In this document: positions 19,364 to 29,979 of the stretch, piece by piece
Layout: each line of letters starts with the position of its first letter
Position numbering within the stretch: the stretch's first letter is position 1
Origin: Pseudomonas borbori
Lineage (GTDB): Bacteria > Pseudomonadota > Gammaproteobacteria > Pseudomonadales > Pseudomonadaceae
Direction of reading: 5' to 3'
DNA: 64,000 nucleotides
Assembly (NCBI RefSeq): GCF_900115555.1
Contig: NZ_FOWX01000005.1
Span: forward strand, 124,001 to 188,000
Program-made: the position numbers and the translations under genes
The notes under the pieces: generated by a model
Seen by the model: the letters and a program-made list of their open reading frames with translations, nothing else
What the model was told of the DNA's origin: nothing
Databases searched by the model: none

Positions 19364-19541
19364 TTGCGCTAGACCCCATGTCCATGTGCAAGGTCTGCGG
19401 CATCGTAGACCCGGCTAGGGCTTGAGAGGAATGGGGGATGAGGAATGAGGTTGTGCTGGCCTCGATGGCGGGGCTCGATCCCCCATCCCTAATTCCCCAT
19501 AGCGCCCGTAGCCCGGCACGGGTTGACCGAGCCGCGTCAAG

Positions 19542-19565
19542 GCCGAGCATTGCGCTCGGCTTTTC
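19542..19565 (+). terminator. Intrinsic terminator after the molybdopterin oxidoreductase
   Basis: GCCGAGC-ATTGC-GCTCGGC followed by TTTT. It lies 59 bp ahead of grxD. A -10-like TACAAT for grxD follows directly. Confidence 0.65.
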
Positions 19566-19624
19566 GCTACAATGCTGCCACAGCGCCGACCCTTGAGTCG
19601 GGAAGTTAAGACCTGAGGTGCCCC

Positions 19625-19951
19625 ATGGATATCATCGAAACCATCAAAGAACAGATCGCCAACAACACCGTTCTGTTGTACATGAAAGGCTCGCCGAATG
19701 CCCCGCAGTGCGGTTTTTCCTCCAAAGCCGCCCAGGCGGTGATGGCCTGTGGGGAAAAATTCGCCTATGTCGACATTCTGCAGAACCCGGAAATCCGCGC
19801 CAATTTGCCGAAGTACGCCAACTGGCCGACCTTCCCGCAGCTCTGGGTTGGCGGCGAACTGGTCGGCGGCAGCGACATCATGACCGAGATGTTCGAGAAC
19901 GGTGAGTTACAGGCCCTGATCAAGAACGCCGTGCAGAAAGCTGACGCCTGA
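19625..19951 (+). CDS. grxD: Monothiol glutaredoxin Grx4/GrxD
   Basis: This 108-residue CGFS-type glutaredoxin has the CGFS active site at residues 29-32, the glutathione-binding TFPQLWV segment and GGSDI near residue 80. Such proteins bind and hand on glutathione-ligated [2Fe-2S] clusters, partnering BolA proteins, and connect iron-sulfur assembly to iron status. Its place among iron-storage genes (bfr, bfd) and an iron receptor is consistent. A strong terminator follows. Confidence 0.96.
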   Translation: MDIIETIKEQIANNTVLLYMKGSPNAPQCGFSSKAAQAVMACGEKFAYVDILQNPEIRANLPKYANWPTFPQLWVGGELVGGSDIMTEMFENGELQALIKNAVQKADA

Positions 19952-19969
19952 GTCGGCTTTATGTTGAGA

Positions 19970-19993
19970 AACCCCGCTGAGGCGGGGTTTTTT
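19970..19993 (+). terminator. Intrinsic terminator of grxD
   Basis: AACCCCGC and GCGGGGTT form an 8-bp stem with a 4-nt loop and the run ends in six T. Confidence 0.85.
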
Positions 19994-20056
19994 CTGCGTG
20001 CGGCATACAGCTGAATGCGTATTTAGTTCCGTTGCGGATGAATATTTTTTTTAAAT

Positions 20057-20075
20057 GTGTTTGAGAATGATTGTC
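20057..20075. promoter_or_regulatory. Fur box candidate before the TonB receptor
   Basis: GTGTTTGAGAATGATTGTC matches 12 of 19 positions of the classical Fur palindrome, concentrated in the core GA-AAT-ATT-TC pattern. It lies 56 bp upstream of the receptor ATG, as expected for iron repression. Confidence 0.6.
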
Positions 20076-20130
20076 TTTAAATTAGGATGCCCGCCAATTT
20101 GTAAAGAAACTGTCAAATTGGGGGATAAAC

Positions 20131-22278
20131 ATGCGCTATTCGTTCCTGACCCTGGCCGTCGCACTGGCCAGTGGAGCCACCTGGGCCCAGGCGGCAGAGC
20201 CGCTCAAGCTGGGTTCCAGCGAGATCATCGGCAGCAAGGCCAAGGCCGCCGAGTTGCCCGGCTCCGGCACCGTGCTGACCCAGGAAGACCTGGATAAATT
20301 CAAGTACACCGATATCAATCGCGTGCTGGCCGAGGTCCCGGGGGTCTACCTGCGCAGCGAGGATGGCTACGGCCTGCGGCCGAACATCGGCATCCGTGGT
20401 GCCGCTGGCGAGCGTTCGCAGCGTATCACCCTGATGGAAGATGGCATCCTCATCGCCCCGGCCACCTATGCCGCACCGGCGGCCTATTACTTCCCGACCA
20501 CCGGCCGTATCGCCGGAGTCGAGGTGCTCAAGGGGCCGGCGGCCATTGCCAATGGCCCTTACACCATCGGCGGTGCGCTCAACCTGCTGTCCACGGCGAT
20601 TCCGGTTGAACCTTTCGCCGGTCGTTTCACCCAGGAGCTGGGCAGCGACAATATGTACCGCACCCACGCCCACGTGGGCGGCTCCAGCAGCAACTTCGGC
20701 TGGTTGGTAGAGGGGCACACCCAAGCCACCGACGGCTATGCCGACATCGACCGCGCTTCCGATAAGACCGGCTTCGACAAGGACGACCTGATGGTCAAGC
20801 TGCGTCTCAACTCCGACCCGGGTGCCGCTATCTATCACCAGCTGGACCTGAAACTGCAGTACGCCCAGGAAGACTCCGACCAGACTTACGTCGGCCTTAC
20901 CGACCGCGACTTCAAGCGTGACAGTGAGCGCCGTTATGGCCTGAGCAAGCTGGATAACATGCGCAACAACTTCAAGGGCACCACCCTGGGTTACCTGGTC
21001 GACACCGGCGACTTGCGCGTCAGCACCCAGGCCTACTACCACGAGTTCCAGCGCAACTGGTACAAGGTCGACAAGATCGGCGGCCTGAGCCTGGGCAACT
21101 TTTTCAACTGCGCCAACTTCGGCGGCAACTGCGGCGGCGTGGGCAGTCAGGCCAACGCCCAGGCGATTCTCGACGGCAACGCCGCCGGACGAGTGGACGT
21201 CAAGGGCAACTTCCGCAAATACCAGTCCAAGGGTATCCAGACCAAGCTCAACAAGGATCTGCAACTGGGCAGCATCGAGCACGGCCTGGAGCTGGGTGCG
21301 CGCTACCATGAGGACCAGGAATTCCGCGACCAGTACAGCGACCGCTTTCAGCAGGACGCCAATGGCAACCTGGGTTTCGTCTCGCGCAGCCATGAGGCCA
21401 AGCAATTGCAGCGTGCCAAGGCGCTGTCCTACTACGTCACCGATGCGATCAGGCTGGGCGACTTGACCCTGACCCCGGGCATGCGCGTGGAGGACTACAA
21501 GATCGGCCGGCGCAACGACGGCAAGCAGGACCAGCACGACCGCGAAACCCTGTTCGGCCTGGGCGCCCTGTACAAGCTGAACCCGCAGTGGAGTCTGCTG
21601 GCCGGCGTGCACGAAGGCTTCTCCCCGACCTCCAGCGTCGGTGCCGACGTCGAGGAGGCGCTGAACTACGAGCTGGGCGCGCGCTACAACGACGGGCGTT
21701 TGTCCGCCGAAGTGGTCGGCTTCTACAGCGATTACGATAACCTGCTGGGCACCTGCACGGCCTCCACGGGCGCCAACTGCGATCCGGGCGATCAGTTCAA
21801 CGGTGGCGAAGTCGAGGTCTATGGCATCGAGTCGCGCTTGGGCTATGAGCTGGTGCGCGGCAATGGCTTCACCATCCCGGTGGCGCTGACCTACACCTGG
21901 ACCGAGAGCGAGTTCCAGACCTCGTTCAGCAACGAGTTCTTCGGCTCAGTGGAGAAGGGCGATGCCCTGCCCAACCTGCCGGAACATCAGGCCGTGTTGA
22001 GCGTCGGCTATCGCAACGAGCAGGGCTTCGCCACGGATCTGCGTACCAGTTGGTATGACAACACCTGCAGTTTCGCCACCTGCAATACCTACGAGAAGAT
22101 CGACAGTTACTACACCGTCGACTTGGCCACCCGCTACGCCCTGGACAAGCAGACCGAGGTCTACCTCAACCTGCTCAACCTGACCGACAGCACAGACGAC
22201 ATCATCGCCCGCCAGCCGGCCGGTGCCCGTGGGCAGATGCCACGTAGCGCCATTGTCGGGGTCAGTTACAGCTTCTGA
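20131..22278 (+). CDS. TonB-dependent ferric-siderophore/citrate type outer-membrane receptor
   Basis: This 715-residue protein has a signal peptide (about residues 1-22), then a plug domain (VLTQEDLDKFKYTDINRVLAEV, RPNIGIRGAAGERSQRITLMEDGI, VEVLKGPAAIANG). A 22-strand barrel follows, ending in the Phe-terminated VGVSYSF. There is no N-terminal signalling extension, so it should not drive an ECF sigma system. The closest type by feel is FecA-like iron receptors, but the ligand is not determined. External loops contain Cys pairs (CANFGGNC, CTASTGANC, CSFATC). The upstream Fur box predicts induction in low iron. Confidence 0.88.
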   Translation: MRYSFLTLAVALASGATWAQAAEPLKLGSSEIIGSKAKAAELPGSGTVLTQEDLDKFKYTDINRVLAEVPGVYLRSEDGYGLRPNIGIRGAAGERSQRITLMEDGILIAPATYAAPAAYYFPTTGRIAGVEVLKGPAAIANGPYTIGGALNLLSTAIPVEPFAGRFTQELGSDNMYRTHAHVGGSSSNFGWLVEGHTQATDGYADIDRASDKTGFDKDDLMVKLRLNSDPGAAIYHQLDLKLQYAQEDSDQTYVGLTDRDFKRDSERRYGLSKLDNMRNNFKGTTLGYLVDTGDLRVSTQAYYHEFQRNWYKVDKIGGLSLGNFFNCANFGGNCGGVGSQANAQAILDGNAAGRVDVKGNFRKYQSKGIQTKLNKDLQLGSIEHGLELGARYHEDQEFRDQYSDRFQQDANGNLGFVSRSHEAKQLQRAKALSYYVTDAIRLGDLTLTPGMRVEDYKIGRRNDGKQDQHDRETLFGLGALYKLNPQWSLLAGVHEGFSPTSSVGADVEEALNYELGARYNDGRLSAEVVGFYSDYDNLLGTCTASTGANCDPGDQFNGGEVEVYGIESRLGYELVRGNGFTIPVALTYTWTESEFQTSFSNEFFGSVEKGDALPNLPEHQAVLSVGYRNEQGFATDLRTSWYDNTCSFATCNTYEKIDSYYTVDLATRYALDKQTEVYLNLLNLTDSTDDIIARQPAGARGQMPRSAIVGVSYSF

Positions 22279-22298
22279 AGCCGCTGATCTGCAGATAG

Positions 22299-22327
22299 AA
22301 AAACGGGAGCCATTGGCTCCCGTTTTT
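22299..22327. terminator. Bidirectional terminator between TonB receptor and bfr
   Basis: ACGGGAGCC-ATT-GGCTCCCGT flanked by A-tract and T-tract on the two sides. It can serve both convergent genes. Confidence 0.88.
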
Positions 22328-22347
22328 GCGTCTGTGATTGCGCGTGA

Positions 22348-22818
22348 TCAGTCGTCCATCTGCGACTGCAGGTAGTTCTGCAGGCCGACGGCTTCGAGCA
22401 GACTCAGCTGGGTTTCCAGCCAGTCGATATGGTCTTCTTCCGAGCAGAGGATTTCTTCCAGCAGTTCGCGACTGGCGTAGTCGCCAATGCTTTCGCAATA
22501 GGCAATCGCTGCCTTCAGGTCAATGTGTGCCTTGTGCTCGATCTTCAGGTCGCACTCGAGCATTTCCTTGGTGTTTTCACCGATCAGCAGCTTGCCGAGG
22601 TCCTGTACGTTCGGCAGGCCTTCGAGGAAGAGGATGCGCTTGATCAGCCTGTCCGCATGCTTCATCTCGTCGATGGATTCGTGGTACTCGTGCTCGCCGA
22701 GTTTCTTCAGGCCCCAGTCTTCGTACATCCGTGCGTGCAGGAAGTACTGGTTGATGGCGACCAACTCGTTACCGAGAACCTTGTTCAGATGCTGGATGAC
22801 TTTCTTATCGCCTTTCAT
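22348..22818 (-). CDS. bfr: Bacterioferritin (heme-binding, BfrB type)
   Basis: This 156-residue four-helix-bundle iron store has all ferroxidase ligands in place: Glu18, Glu51, His54, Glu94, Glu127 and His130, plus the heme-ligating Met52. It oxidises Fe(II) and stores ferric mineral in a 24-mer in the cytoplasm. Bfd, encoded just upstream on the same strand, reduces it to release iron. The 195-bp gap to bfd indicates a separate promoter. Confidence 0.96.
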   Translation of the reverse strand: MKGDKKVIQHLNKVLGNELVAINQYFLHARMYEDWGLKKLGEHEYHESIDEMKHADRLIKRILFLEGLPNVQDLGKLLIGENTKEMLECDLKIEHKAHIDLKAAIAYCESIGDYASRELLEEILCSEEDHIDWLETQLSLLEAVGLQNYLQSQMDD

Positions 22819-22976
22819 AGTCTGAGCTGCCTTGCTGGAATAGGTAATGTGAAATTCTGGGCCGGGTAATACCGTCTGTCAAACCTAAGTATTTGAAATT
22901 TCAATAGAAATAAATACTAACAAGAACGATTTTACTCCGTATCCGGAGCCTAAGCACTTGAATTACAGGCATAAAA

Positions 22977-22997
22977 AACCGGACACGAGGTCCGGTT
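22977..22997 (-). terminator. Intrinsic terminator of bfd
   Basis: On the minus strand AACCGGAC pairs with GTCCGGTT around a 5-nt loop and is followed by T-rich sequence (22978-22973), 17 bp after the bfd stop. Confidence 0.8.
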
Positions 22998-23013
22998 GTT
23001 TACATCGCCTGAT

Positions 23014-23232
23014 TCAGGCCGCAACAAAATTCGCTGGATAGGCCAGGGCGGCCTGACTGCTCTGCACTTCGCTGAGGGTGTCGCGAACCACTTGTTTGGC
23101 CAGGCAGGCGCATTTGCCGCATTGGCTGGCGACGCCGAGAGTGGTGCGCACGTCACGGTAGCTGCAGCAACCTTCGAAGATTGCGTCGCGGATCTGGTTG
23201 TCGGTGACACCTTCGCAGAGGCAAACGTACAT
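23014..23232 (-). CDS. bfd: Bacterioferritin-associated ferredoxin
   Basis: The internal ATG at 23232 gives the canonical 72-residue Bfd starting MYVCLCEGVTD; a 6-residue upstream extension is possible but atypical. The [2Fe-2S] ligands Cys4, Cys6, Cys38 and Cys41 are all present in the Bfd-type C-x-C...C-x2-C pattern. Bfd passes electrons to bacterioferritin to mobilise iron. A Fur box about 50 bp upstream predicts expression in low iron. Confidence 0.95.
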   Translation of the reverse strand: MYVCLCEGVTDNQIRDAIFEGCCSYRDVRTTLGVASQCGKCACLAKQVVRDTLSEVQSSQAALAYPANFVAA

Positions 23233-23279
23233 GAATAAGGCCCGTCGCATGACAGTGGTTGGTTGCGATCGATACTAAT

Positions 23280-23298
23280 AGTAATGAGAATGCTTGTC
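23280..23298. promoter_or_regulatory. Fur box upstream of bfd
   Basis: AGTAATGAGAATGCTTGTC matches 13 of 19 positions of the classical Fur palindrome and sits 48 bp upstream of the bfd ATG. Confidence 0.65.
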
Positions 23299-23418
23299 AA
23301 AACACTATTTCAGTCTAGCGGCCGAATTCGCGCGCAGCAGATGAACGGTCTAGGCGGGCCAGGGCAAACGGTCTGGTCGAGAACGCTGCCAGCCTGTAAG
23401 GCTTGCGCGACGTTCAAA

Positions 23419-23441
23419 AAAACCGGCTCGATGCCGGTTTT
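23419..23441 (-). terminator. Intrinsic terminator downstream of rnt
   Basis: On the minus strand AAAACCGGC-ATCGA-GCCGGTTTT is followed by more T (up to 23416). It would end the pyrC-rnt transcript after it crosses the REP-like repeat. Confidence 0.75.
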
Positions 23442-23460
23442 GTGGCAGGGCTTCATTAAT

Positions 23461-23541
23461 GTAGGAGCGGTCCATGGCCGCGAGGCTTTAGTGCCTGGTA
23501 CAGCCGTTCGGGGCATGGTGCTGGGCGTACCCCGCTCCTAC
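23461..23541. repeat. REP-like inverted repeat between bfd and rnt
   Basis: GTAGGAGCGG at 23461-23470 and CCGCTCCTAC at 23532-23541 bracket GC-rich sequence. The GTAGGAGCG edge is the familiar Pseudomonas REP end, also seen at 27739-27801. With the rnt terminator and the bfd Fur box it accounts for most of the 324-bp spacer; I see no gene there. Confidence 0.7.
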
Positions 23542-23556
23542 GAATGAATAGAGGTT

Positions 23557-24234
23557 TCAGTCGTCGAAGTCGTGCCAGCCGCCCATTTCCTTCCAGCGGT
23601 TGACAATGCCGCAGAACAGTTCGGCGGTTTTTTCGGTGTCGTAGCGCGCCGAGTGGGCTTCGCGGCCGTCGAACTCGATGCCGGCGGCCTGGCAGGCCTT
23701 GGCCAGCACTGTCTGGCCGTAGGCGAGGCCGGCGAGGGTGGCGGTGTCGAAGCTGGAGAAAGGGTGGAAAGGGTTGCGCTTGATGTCGCAGCGCATGACG
23801 GCGGCATTGAGGAAGCCGAGGTCGAAGTTGCTGTTGTGTCCGACCAGGATCGCCCGCTTGCAACCATTGGCTTTCAGCGATTTGCGCAGGCTGCGGAAAA
23901 TCTCGCTCAGCGCGTGTTCTTCGCTGACCGCCATGCGCAGGGGGTGATCGAGCTTGATCCCGGTGAAGTCCAGGGCCGCCTGTTCGATATTGGCGCCGGC
24001 GAAGGGCTCGACGCGGAAGAACAGGGTGTGCTCGGGGTAGAGGAAGCCGCCTTCATCCATGCCGATGGTGGTGGCGGCGATTTCCAGCAGGGCATCGGTG
24101 GCGCAGTTGAAGCCGCCGGTTTCCACATCCACGACGACCGGCAGGTAGCCGCGAAAGCGTTCCGCCATCGGATGGCGCGAGCCGCTGCCGGCATTCGGGT
24201 GATCCAGCTCGGTGTCGAAATGTTCGCCGCTCAC
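23557..24234 (-). CDS. rnt: Ribonuclease T
   Basis: RNase T trims the 3' ends of tRNA and other stable RNAs. The 225-residue protein carries the DEDDh exonuclease motifs: [11 protein letters not shown] (Asp, Glu), [11 protein letters not shown] (Asp), and [14 protein letters not shown] (His, Asp). It starts with GTG overlapping the pyrC stop (GTGA), so the two genes are translationally coupled, the order seen in other pseudomonads. Confidence 0.95.
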   Translation of the reverse strand: MSGEHFDTELDHPNAGSGSRHPMAERFRGYLPVVVDVETGGFNCATDALLEIAATTIGMDEGGFLYPEHTLFFRVEPFAGANIEQAALDFTGIKLDHPLRMAVSEEHALSEIFRSLRKSLKANGCKRAILVGHNSNFDLGFLNAAVMRCDIKRNPFHPFSSFDTATLAGLAYGQTVLAKACQAAGIEFDGREAHSARYDTEKTAELFCGIVNRWKEMGGWHDFDD

Positions 24235-25277
24235 GCGTTGTCCTCCAGCAGGCGCCAGCGCAGTTTCTCACCGGCGCGCAGCGGGATTACGGTTTGCTCG
24301 CCCAGCGGTAGTTCGCCAGGCACGATCCAGTCCTGACGAACCAGGGTGACGGTCTCGCTGTTGCGCGGCAGGCCGTAGAAGTCGGGGCCATGCTGGCTGG
24401 CGAAGGCTTCGAGTCTGTCCAGCGCGTTGCGCTGCTCGAAGGCCTCGGCGTACAGCTCGAGGGCGGCATAGGCGCTGTAGCAGCCGGCGCAACCGCAGGC
24501 GGCTTCCTTGGCGTGCCGGGCATGCGGCGCCGAGTCGGTGCCGAGGAAGAACCTGGCGCTGCCGCTGGTGGCGGCGTCGAGCAGCGCTTCCTGGTGCAGG
24601 TTGCGCTTGAGAATCGGCAGGCAGTAGAAGTGCGGGCGGATGCCGCCGACCAGCATGTGGTTGCGGTTGTACAGCAGGTGGTGGGCGGTGATGGTGGCGC
24701 CGACGTTGGCCGGTGCGGCATTGACGAATTCGACCGCGTCACGGGTGGTGATGTGCTCGAACACCACCTTGAGGGTCGGGAAGCGCTCGACCACCCGGCT
24801 CAGTTGTTCGTCGATAAAGTACTTTTCGCGGTCGAAGACATCGATCTCGCTGCGCGTCACTTCACCGTGCACCAGCAGCGGCAGGCCGACTTCGGCCATG
24901 GCCTCGAGGGTCGGGAAGATCTTGTCGATGCTGGTCACACCGGAATCGGAATTGGTGGTGGCGCCGGCCGGGTAGAGCTTGGCCGCATGGACAAAGCCCG
25001 AAGCTTTGGCCGCGCGCACATCGGCCGGGCTGCTCAGGTCGGTGAGGTAGAGCACCATCAAGGGCTCGAAACGACTGCCGGCCGGACGTGCGGCGAGAAT
25101 CCGCTGGCGGTAGGCATCGGCCTCGCTGGCATTGCGTACCGGCGGCACCAGGTTGGGCATGATGATGGCGCGGGCGAAGGTCCGGGCGGCGTCGGCGACC
25201 GTGTGCGGCAGCACGGCGCCATCGCGCAGGTGAATGTGCCAGTCGTCGGGACGCAGCAGAGTGAGGCGGTCGGTCAT
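24231..25277 (-). CDS. pyrC: Dihydroorotase (class II)
   Basis: PyrC cyclises carbamoyl aspartate to dihydroorotate in pyrimidine synthesis. The 348-residue amidohydrolase has the metal ligands His14 and His16 in [10 protein letters not shown], the carboxylated-Lys position Lys100 in [14 protein letters not shown], and later His residues in the LVHGEV and HIT segments. The Asp of [10 protein letters not shown] completes the site. Full length and intact. It is first gene of the pyrC-rnt pair and divergent from motY. Confidence 0.96.
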   Translation of the reverse strand: MTDRLTLLRPDDWHIHLRDGAVLPHTVADAARTFARAIIMPNLVPPVRNASEADAYRQRILAARPAGSRFEPLMVLYLTDLSSPADVRAAKASGFVHAAKLYPAGATTNSDSGVTSIDKIFPTLEAMAEVGLPLLVHGEVTRSEIDVFDREKYFIDEQLSRVVERFPTLKVVFEHITTRDAVEFVNAAPANVGATITAHHLLYNRNHMLVGGIRPHFYCLPILKRNLHQEALLDAATSGSARFFLGTDSAPHARHAKEAACGCAGCYSAYAALELYAEAFEQRNALDRLEAFASQHGPDFYGLPRNSETVTLVRQDWIVPGELPLGEQTVIPLRAGEKLRWRLLEDNA

Positions 25278-25484
25278 GGAAGTTTCCAGGCGGGCATTAC
25301 GTGCCGGGAATGCTACCGGAAAAGCCCCGTCAGGGCACGCCGAAAGCGGCTCGTGGGTGATGAGCTGTCGCGCTAAAAGCTAGGTCGGGTAAGCGATCAA
25401 GCGGACGTCCAGGCAATCGGCGGCTCAAGTTTTGCCCGGCGGCACCGATAGTCAGAGGGTACGTGGTATTTTCTGGAGTCTTCC

Positions 25485-26369
25485 GTGCGTCCGCCGTCAG
25501 TCGTCCTCCTGTGCCTGTTGGCCAGTCAGCCAGCGCTAGCCATCACCTTTCAGACCCGCTTGGAGAAGGTCGAGTGGGCGGTTGCCGGTGACCAGTTCGA
25601 GTGCCGCCTGAGCCAGCCGATCACCGACTTCGGCGCGGGAATCTTCGTGCGCCGGGCCGGCGAGCAGGCGACCTTCAATTTGCAGGTGGCCGAGCGTTGG
25701 CTGGGCACCGGTTCGGCGACCCTGCTGGCGGCGGCTGCGCCCTGGCAACCGGGGCGCGGCGATATCAACCTGGGCTCGGTCAGGGTTGGCGACGGTGAGA
25801 TGCCTTTCAGCAGTACCCAGGAGCAGGCCAGTCGTCTGCTCGCCGGCTTGCTCGAGGGCCGTAGCCCGCTGATTCGCCATCGTACCCGGCATGCTGGCGA
25901 CGGCCTCGAAGTGCGCTTGCTGCCGGTCAGATTCCGTCAGGCCTACAACGATTATCTGGCCTGCACGGCCAAGCTGTTGCCGGTCAATTTCGAGCAGATC
26001 CGCCAGTCCCATGTCGGCTTTCCGGGCGGTGGCGTGGATCTGGCGCCGCAAGCCCAGGCCAAGCTGGACATCATCCTCGGTTATCTCAAGGCCGACCCCA
26101 GCGTCAATCGCATCGAGCTCGACGGGCATGCCGACAACAGCGGCAATCGTTTGACCAATCGCGACCTGTCGCGGCGCCGCGCCCTGGCGGTGATGGAGTA
26201 CCTGAAGGCCAATGGCGTGCCGGCCGAGCAGATCACCCTGCGCTTTCATGGCGAGCGTTACCCGCTGGCACCCAATAACAGTCAAGCCAATCGCGCCAAG
26301 AACCGCCGGGTAAGCGTGGCGTTGGCGCGTGTCGCCGAGGCCTCTGAAGCGCCTGAAACCCCGCTGTAG
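25485..26369 (+). CDS. motY: Sodium-driven flagellar/OmpA-domain protein MotY
   Basis: This 294-residue protein starts with GTG behind GGAG. It has a signal peptide (about residues 1-19), an N-terminal MotY-specific domain (about residues 20-165) and a C-terminal OmpA peptidoglycan-binding domain with [23 protein letters not shown] and NRAKNRRV. MotY forms the T-ring of the polar flagellar motor and anchors stator units. The gene lies between pyrC and argG as in P. aeruginosa (from memory), away from the flagellar cluster. Confidence 0.9.
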   Translation: MRPPSVVLLCLLASQPALAITFQTRLEKVEWAVAGDQFECRLSQPITDFGAGIFVRRAGEQATFNLQVAERWLGTGSATLLAAAAPWQPGRGDINLGSVRVGDGEMPFSSTQEQASRLLAGLLEGRSPLIRHRTRHAGDGLEVRLLPVRFRQAYNDYLACTAKLLPVNFEQIRQSHVGFPGGGVDLAPQAQAKLDIILGYLKADPSVNRIELDGHADNSGNRLTNRDLSRRRALAVMEYLKANGVPAEQITLRFHGERYPLAPNNSQANRAKNRRVSVALARVAEASEAPETPL

Positions 26370-26514
26370 CAGTAGCTGCAGCGGCGTCCAGGTCGATCTG
26401 GGCGGGGTAGGGCGTTGGCGCTTCGTCGTCACCGGCTGTCGCGGTGCTGTAAATCATCCTGCGCGATCAGTAGAATCACGGGTTTTCCCGAACAACCCCG
26501 TGGAGTTGATTGGC

Positions 26515-27732
<1,218 letters not shown>

Positions 27733-27738
27733 GGCTAA

Positions 27739-27801
27739 TGTAGGAGCGAGGGGCGCCGAGTCCTTGCTCGCGAAACAATTGCGAGCAAGCTCGCTCCTAC
27801 A
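27739..27801. repeat. REP-like inverted repeat after argG
   Basis: TGTAGGAGCGAG at 27739-27750 is mirrored by CTCGCTCCTACA at the right edge (27790-27801), with the inner pair CTTGCTCGC/GCGAGCAAG. It is a typical Pseudomonas REP pair (BIME-like). Confidence 0.8.
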
Positions 27802-27813
27802 GGCAAAACGCAG

Positions 27814-27835
27814 CCCCGGCCATAAGCCGGGGTTT
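27814..27835 (+). terminator. Terminator downstream of argG
   Basis: CCCCGGC-CATAA-GCCGGGG followed by TTT, directly before gloA. Confidence 0.7.
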
Positions 27836-27867
27836 GCATTTATAGGGTCGTAAAGAGGAGGAACCCG

Positions 27868-28260
27868 ATGAGACTGCTGCACACCATGCTGCGAGTCGGC
27901 GATCTGGATAAATCCATCGCCTTCTACACCGACGTGCTGGGCATGACCCTGTTGCGGCGCAAGGATTATCCGGACGGCCAGTTCACCCTGGCCTTCGTCG
28001 GCTACGGCGACGAGGCGCACAACAGCGTGATCGAGCTGACCCATAACTGGGGCGTGGACAGCTACGAGCTGGGCACCGGCTACGGCCATATCGCCCTGGA
28101 AGTGGCGGATGTGTACAAGGCCTGTGACGACATCCGTGCCCGTGGCGGCAAGATCACCCGCGAGCCGGGGCCGATGAAGCACGGCAGCAGCATCCTGGCC
28201 TTCGTCGAGGACCCGGACGGTTACAAGATCGAGTTGTTGTCGCCGTCGCGCAAGGATTGA
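27868..28260 (+). CDS. gloA: Lactoylglutathione lyase (glyoxalase I)
   Basis: GloA converts the methylglyoxal-glutathione hemithioacetal to lactoylglutathione. The 130-residue protein has all four metal ligands, His5, Glu56, His74 and Glu122, as in the short Ni-type bacterial enzymes. An AGGAGG ribosome-binding site lies 6 nt upstream. A strong terminator follows 40 nt after the stop. Confidence 0.96.
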   Translation: MRLLHTMLRVGDLDKSIAFYTDVLGMTLLRRKDYPDGQFTLAFVGYGDEAHNSVIELTHNWGVDSYELGTGYGHIALEVADVYKACDDIRARGGKITREPGPMKHGSSILAFVEDPDGYKIELLSPSRKD

Positions 28261-28300
28261 CGATCCCTGGTGACACCCCCAGGTGCGCCCGATAAAAATG

Positions 28301-28330
28301 AAAAAGCCCCGCAAATCTGCGGGGCTTTTT
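28301..28330. terminator. Bidirectional terminator between gloA and the PA3496-like gene
   Basis: AAAAAGCCCCGCA and TGCGGGGCTTTTT form a perfect 13-bp stem with a 4-nt loop, with T-runs on both strands. Confidence 0.92.
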
Positions 28331-28345
28331 CATATCGGCTTGGGC

Positions 28346-28525
28346 TCACAGGTCGAAGTCATATTCGGCCAGTTGTTTGTGCAAGCGCCGCTCTTCGAGG
28401 AAGTTGTCGATGACACGCCGCTTGGTCAGGTTGGTTTTGGCAACCTCCACAGGGGCTTCGCCATCGTCCGCATCTTCTGCGACAAAGTCTTCGTCGAGCT
28501 CGAGGTCTTCTTTACCAGTGCTCAT
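28346..28525 (-). CDS. Small acidic protein, PA3496 family
   Basis: The start at 28525 (MSTGKEDLELDEDF) gives 59 residues. The N-terminal half is strongly acidic; the C-terminal half is a basic/hydrophobic helix (TKRRVIDNFLEERRLHKQL). It resembles the small protein next to nth in P. aeruginosa (PA3496), sometimes described as envelope-integrity related. I cannot assign a function. It has no signal peptide or membrane segment. Confidence 0.75.
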   Translation of the reverse strand: MSTGKEDLELDEDFVAEDADDGEAPVEVAKTNLTKRRVIDNFLEERRLHKQLAEYDFDL

Positions 28526-28630
28526 GTTTTCCACTCCCGGCTGCAAGGCCATTTGCGCACCTTATAGCGGCAAAATCGGGGCGGGTAAAAAAGATTTTTT
28601 CAATCGATCAGGCGTCGAATTATTGAAAAC

Positions 28631-29269
28631 TCAATCGTCCGAGGTCTTGTGCTTGTATTCGCACAGGTCTTCGATGCGGCAACTGCCGCAGCGCGGCTTG
28701 CGCGCCTGGCACACATAGCGGCCATGAAGGATCAGCCAGTGGTGTGAATCGAGGAGAAATTCCGTGGGCACGAACTTCAGCAACTTCTTTTCCACCTCCA
28801 GCACATTCTTGCCGGGGGCGATGCCGGTACGGTTGCTAACCCGGAAAATATGCGTATCCACGGCCATGGTCAGCTGGCGAAAAGCCGTATTGAGCACCAC
28901 GTTGGCGGTCTTGCGCCCGACTCCGGGCAAGGCCTCGAGCTCTTCGCGGGTCTGCGGCACCTGGCTGCCATGTTTTTCCACCAGGAGGCGGCAGGTCTCG
29001 ATGATGTTCTTCGCCTTGCCGTTGTACAGGCCGATGGTCTTGATGTATTCGCTCAAGCCTTCGACCCCAAGGGCATGGATGGCCTCGGGGGTATTGGCTA
29101 CCGGGAACAGCTTGGCGGTGGCCTTGTTGACCCCGACATCGGTGGCCTGGGCCGAGAGGATCACCGCGATCAGCAGCTCGAAAGGCGAGCTGTAGGCCAG
29201 CTCGGTCTTGGGCTCGGGATTGTCTTCCTGCAGGCGACGAAAGATTTCGCGGCGCTTGGCGGCATTCAC
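28631..29269 (-). CDS. nth: Endonuclease III
   Basis: Nth is a bifunctional DNA glycosylase/AP lyase removing oxidised pyrimidines. The 212-residue protein has the helix-hairpin-helix [11 protein letters not shown] with catalytic Lys120, catalytic Asp138, and the C-terminal [4Fe-4S] ligands Cys187-x6-Cys194-x2-Cys197-x5-Cys203. It starts with GTG overlapping the rnfE stop (GTGA), so it is the last gene of the rnf operon, a common gamma-proteobacterial arrangement. Confidence 0.96.
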   Translation of the reverse strand: MNAAKRREIFRRLQEDNPEPKTELAYSSPFELLIAVILSAQATDVGVNKATAKLFPVANTPEAIHALGVEGLSEYIKTIGLYNGKAKNIIETCRLLVEKHGSQVPQTREELEALPGVGRKTANVVLNTAFRQLTMAVDTHIFRVSNRTGIAPGKNVLEVEKKLLKFVPTEFLLDSHHWLILHGRYVCQARKPRCGSCRIEDLCEYKHKTSDD

Positions 29270-29979
29270 TCGATCACTCCGGTGACCCTGACCCGACGGC
29301 TTTGTGCCGGTGCTTGCGGCTGCGTGGCCCTGGCCCGTTCGGCCAGTATTTGGTCGATGCGGTTCTTTCCGGCAATCAGCAGGCCGAGCATGATGAAGGC
29401 GCCGGGCGGCAGTATGGCCAGCAGGAAGCCTCGGTAGTCGGTGAAAAGGGTCAGCTGCCAGTCGGCCGCGATCGGGCCGAACAGCAGGTGCATGTTGGCC
29501 AATACTGCGCCGGTGCCGAACAGCTCGCGCAGGGCACCGATCATGACCAGTACTGCGCCGAAACCCAGGCCCATGACCAGGCCGTCATAGGCGGCGCGGC
29601 CGGGGTCGTTCTTCGCCGCGAAGCCATCGGCGCGGCCGAGGATCACGCAGTTGGTGGTGATCAGCGGGATGAAGATGCCGAGGATCTGGTACAGCTCGTA
29701 GGTGAAGGCCTGCATCAGCAGTTCGATGCAGGTGGTCAGGGCGGCGATGATCATCACGAAGGCCGGCAGGCGCACGGCGGTATTGACCACGCCGCGCACC
29801 AGCGACACCGCGGTGTTGGAGCAGATCAGCACCACCGCGCTGGCCAGCGCCAGGCCGAGGGCGTTGACCGTGGAGTTGCTGACGCCGAGCAGCGGGCAGA
29901 GGCCGAGCAGCTGGACCAGCGCCGGGTTGTTCTTCCACAGGCCGTTAAGGGTGATGTCGCGATAGCTGGGGCTGCTCAT
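29266..29979 (-). CDS. rnfE: Rnf/Rsx electron transport complex subunit E
   Basis: This 237-residue integral membrane protein with six predicted helices has the hallmark [22 protein letters not shown] opening and [12 protein letters not shown] in the middle, both shared with RnfA. RnfA and RnfE form the membrane pair that holds a [2Fe-2S] cluster. Its start overlaps the rnfG stop by 4 nt and its stop overlaps nth. The C-terminal tail (about 30 residues) is basic and probably cytoplasmic. Confidence 0.95.
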   Translation of the reverse strand: MSSPSYRDITLNGLWKNNPALVQLLGLCPLLGVSNSTVNALGLALASAVVLICSNTAVSLVRGVVNTAVRLPAFVMIIAALTTCIELLMQAFTYELYQILGIFIPLITTNCVILGRADGFAAKNDPGRAAYDGLVMGLGFGAVLVMIGALRELFGTGAVLANMHLLFGPIAADWQLTLFTDYRGFLLAILPPGAFIMLGLLIAGKNRIDQILAERARATQPQAPAQSRRVRVTGVIE

